Below, one piece after another: positions 4,517 to 5,311 of a DNA stretch of 5,311 nt. The stretch is taken from positions 1 to 5,311 of the forward strand of contig JAASTB010000169.1 of the NCBI GenBank assembly GCA_021767625.1, written 5' to 3'. Origin of the DNA: Wenzhouxiangella sp. (lineage in GTDB: Bacteria; Pseudomonadota; Gammaproteobacteria; Xanthomonadales; Wenzhouxiangellaceae). The notes beneath the pieces are model-generated. The model had not been told where the DNA came from, did no database searches, and worked only from the letters and a program-made list of their open reading frames with translations. Position 1 is the stretch's first letter, and each line of letters opens with the position of its first letter. Made by a program: the position numbers and the translations under genes.

Positions 4517-4991
4517 TGGCGACGAGCGTGACCCGCACGTTGACCTGACCTTCGCCGCCGGCTCGGTCGACCTGGAGCTGGCTGACCTGGACGGGGCGGC
4601 TGCGGGAGAAGTCCTCCAGCCACGTCATGACGGCGACGAAATCGGCACCTTCGAGCCAGACGCGCACTTCGTTGTCGCCGGTCGGCTCGATGCGCGCCAT
4701 GGCGCCGGCCAGTCCGGCGGCCCGCGCGGTCTCGTCGGCGAGTCCGAGCAGGGAACGCCCGCCGAGATCCCGGCTGGCCTGCCCGCTGCCGCGCAGGCGT
4801 TCGGCCATGGGGCCGACGGCCTCGAGCCAGTTGAGCAGGGCCTGTTGCTGGGCGATGCGCTCGCGCTCGGCGGCGCGGGCCTCGGCAAGAGGCTCCCAGA
4901 CCCAGACATAGACCAGGGCTGCGAGCAGCACCAGGCCGGCCAGCCCGATCAGGCGCTTCTGGCGCGGCTCGAGCTGCTGCCAGGCGTTCAT
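4509..4991 (-). CDS. gspM: Type II secretion system protein M (GspM)
   Basis: A 160-residue bitopic inner-membrane protein. A short cytoplasmic N-terminus (MNAWQQLEPRQKR) leads into one membrane segment (about 14-32), then a predicted periplasmic coiled coil rich in A/E/R/Q (about 33-66), and a C-terminal ferredoxin-like domain (about 95-157). The motif VWEPL right after the membrane helix is typical of GspM. GspM pairs with GspL in the inner-membrane platform that links the GspE ATPase to the pseudopilus. The ATG at 4991 overlaps the gspL stop (ATGA). A GGGGAGG inside the gspL 3' end lies 6 nt before it. Length is normal for the family. It overlaps gspN by 8 bp. Confidence 0.92.
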   Translation of the reverse strand: MNAWQQLEPRQKRLIGLAGLVLLAALVYVWVWEPLAEARAAERERIAQQQALLNWLEAVGPMAERLRGSGQASRDLGGRSLLGLADETARAAGLAGAMARIEPTGDNEVRVWLEGADFVAVMTWLEDFSRSRPVQVSQLQVDRAGGEGQVNVRVTLVANA

Positions 4992-5311
4992 GCGCCACCT
5001 CCCCGGCTGACGCGAATGCGACCGTTGGCGCCCTGGTCGTCCAGGCTCGCGGTCTGCACTTCGGCGGAAAGGTCGAGCGCACGCAGGCGCTGCTCGAGGT
5101 CTTCGAGGGCGGCCACGTCGGGGGCGCGCAGGCCCAGTTCGAGCACGCCGTCGCGGTAGTCGAGACGCTCGACCTGCAGTTGGGCCTGTCCGTCGATCAC
5201 CGGGGCGACGCGATGCATCAGGTCGAGCAGGCCGGCGGCCTGGCCGAAGCGCAGGCGGGCGAGCTCTCGCTCGGCCAGCGTCTGCTCGCGTCCGGGCACG
5301 ACGCGCCCGAC
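4988..5311 (-). CDS. gspL: Type II secretion system protein L (GspL), C-terminal fragment
   Basis: The last 107 codons of a gene that enters from the right edge; the start lies outside the window. The fragment matches the GspL periplasmic part: a helical, charged stretch (VVPGREQTLAERELARLR) of the kind that follows the transmembrane helix, then a ferredoxin-like beta/alpha domain (QLQVERLDYRDGVLELGLRA, DVAALEDLEQRLRALDLSAE, and a last strand before RGGGA). In the full protein a cytoplasmic actin-like domain binds the GspE ATPase, and this periplasmic domain pairs with GspM. A GTG at 5299 is internal, since the frame stays open to the edge. The stop overlaps the gspM start. The call relies on this fragment plus the gspM and gspN neighbours. 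Confidence 0.88.
   Translation of the reverse strand, partial: VGRVVPGREQTLAERELARLRFGQAAGLLDLMHRVAPVIDGQAQLQVERLDYRDGVLELGLRAPDVAALEDLEQRLRALDLSAEVQTASLDDQGANGRIRVSRGGGA

Overview
The window reads as chromosomal DNA from a GC-rich gammaproteobacterium, probably Xanthomonadales- or Chromatiales-like. This rests on the gene set (type II secretion gspL/M/N, NudE, HemJ, ErpA, and an AmpE of the kind with a YTLGPRDL motif), tight operon packing and strong G/C preference at third codon positions. No transposase, integrase, CRISPR array, tRNA or rRNA was seen. I ran no database search, so the taxonomy is inference.

Right part (about 2430-5311, all minus strand): an operon-like run in transcription order gspL (3' part only), gspM, gspN, an inositol-monophosphatase-family phosphatase of HisN type, and nudE. 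Three junctions overlap: ATGA 4-bp overlaps at gspL/gspM and phosphatase/nudE, and 8 bp at gspM/gspN. The run ends in a strong hairpin whose loop carries the nudE stop codon. The first three genes are inner-membrane parts of the type II secretion system. The last two are soluble housekeeping hydrolases that probably share the transcript.

Middle (1745-2454): hemJ, a membrane protoporphyrinogen oxidase of haem synthesis, runs on the plus strand and converges on nudE. The 290-bp gap between them holds two facing terminators, a 28-bp imperfect inverted repeat made of their GGTTTTTTGG-rich tails, a 16-bp tandem repeat and several copies of a TCGACA-type motif.

Left part (1-1650, minus strand): erpA (Fe-S cluster insertion), ampE (membrane signalling protein) and the first 44 codons of a secreted amidohydrolase-like protein. 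Between hemJ and erpA lies a 314-bp stretch with what looks like a complete tiny transcription unit on the minus strand: a near-consensus sigma-70 promoter (TTGACG-18-TATAAC), a body of about 117 nt, and a textbook intrinsic terminator with a GAGA loop and T7 tail. It contains a 21-codon ORF without a Shine-Dalgarno sequence and a perfect 14-bp palindrome. It could be a small RNA, a small-protein gene, or an attenuated leader of erpA. It is the least explained item here and the best candidate for something undescribed.
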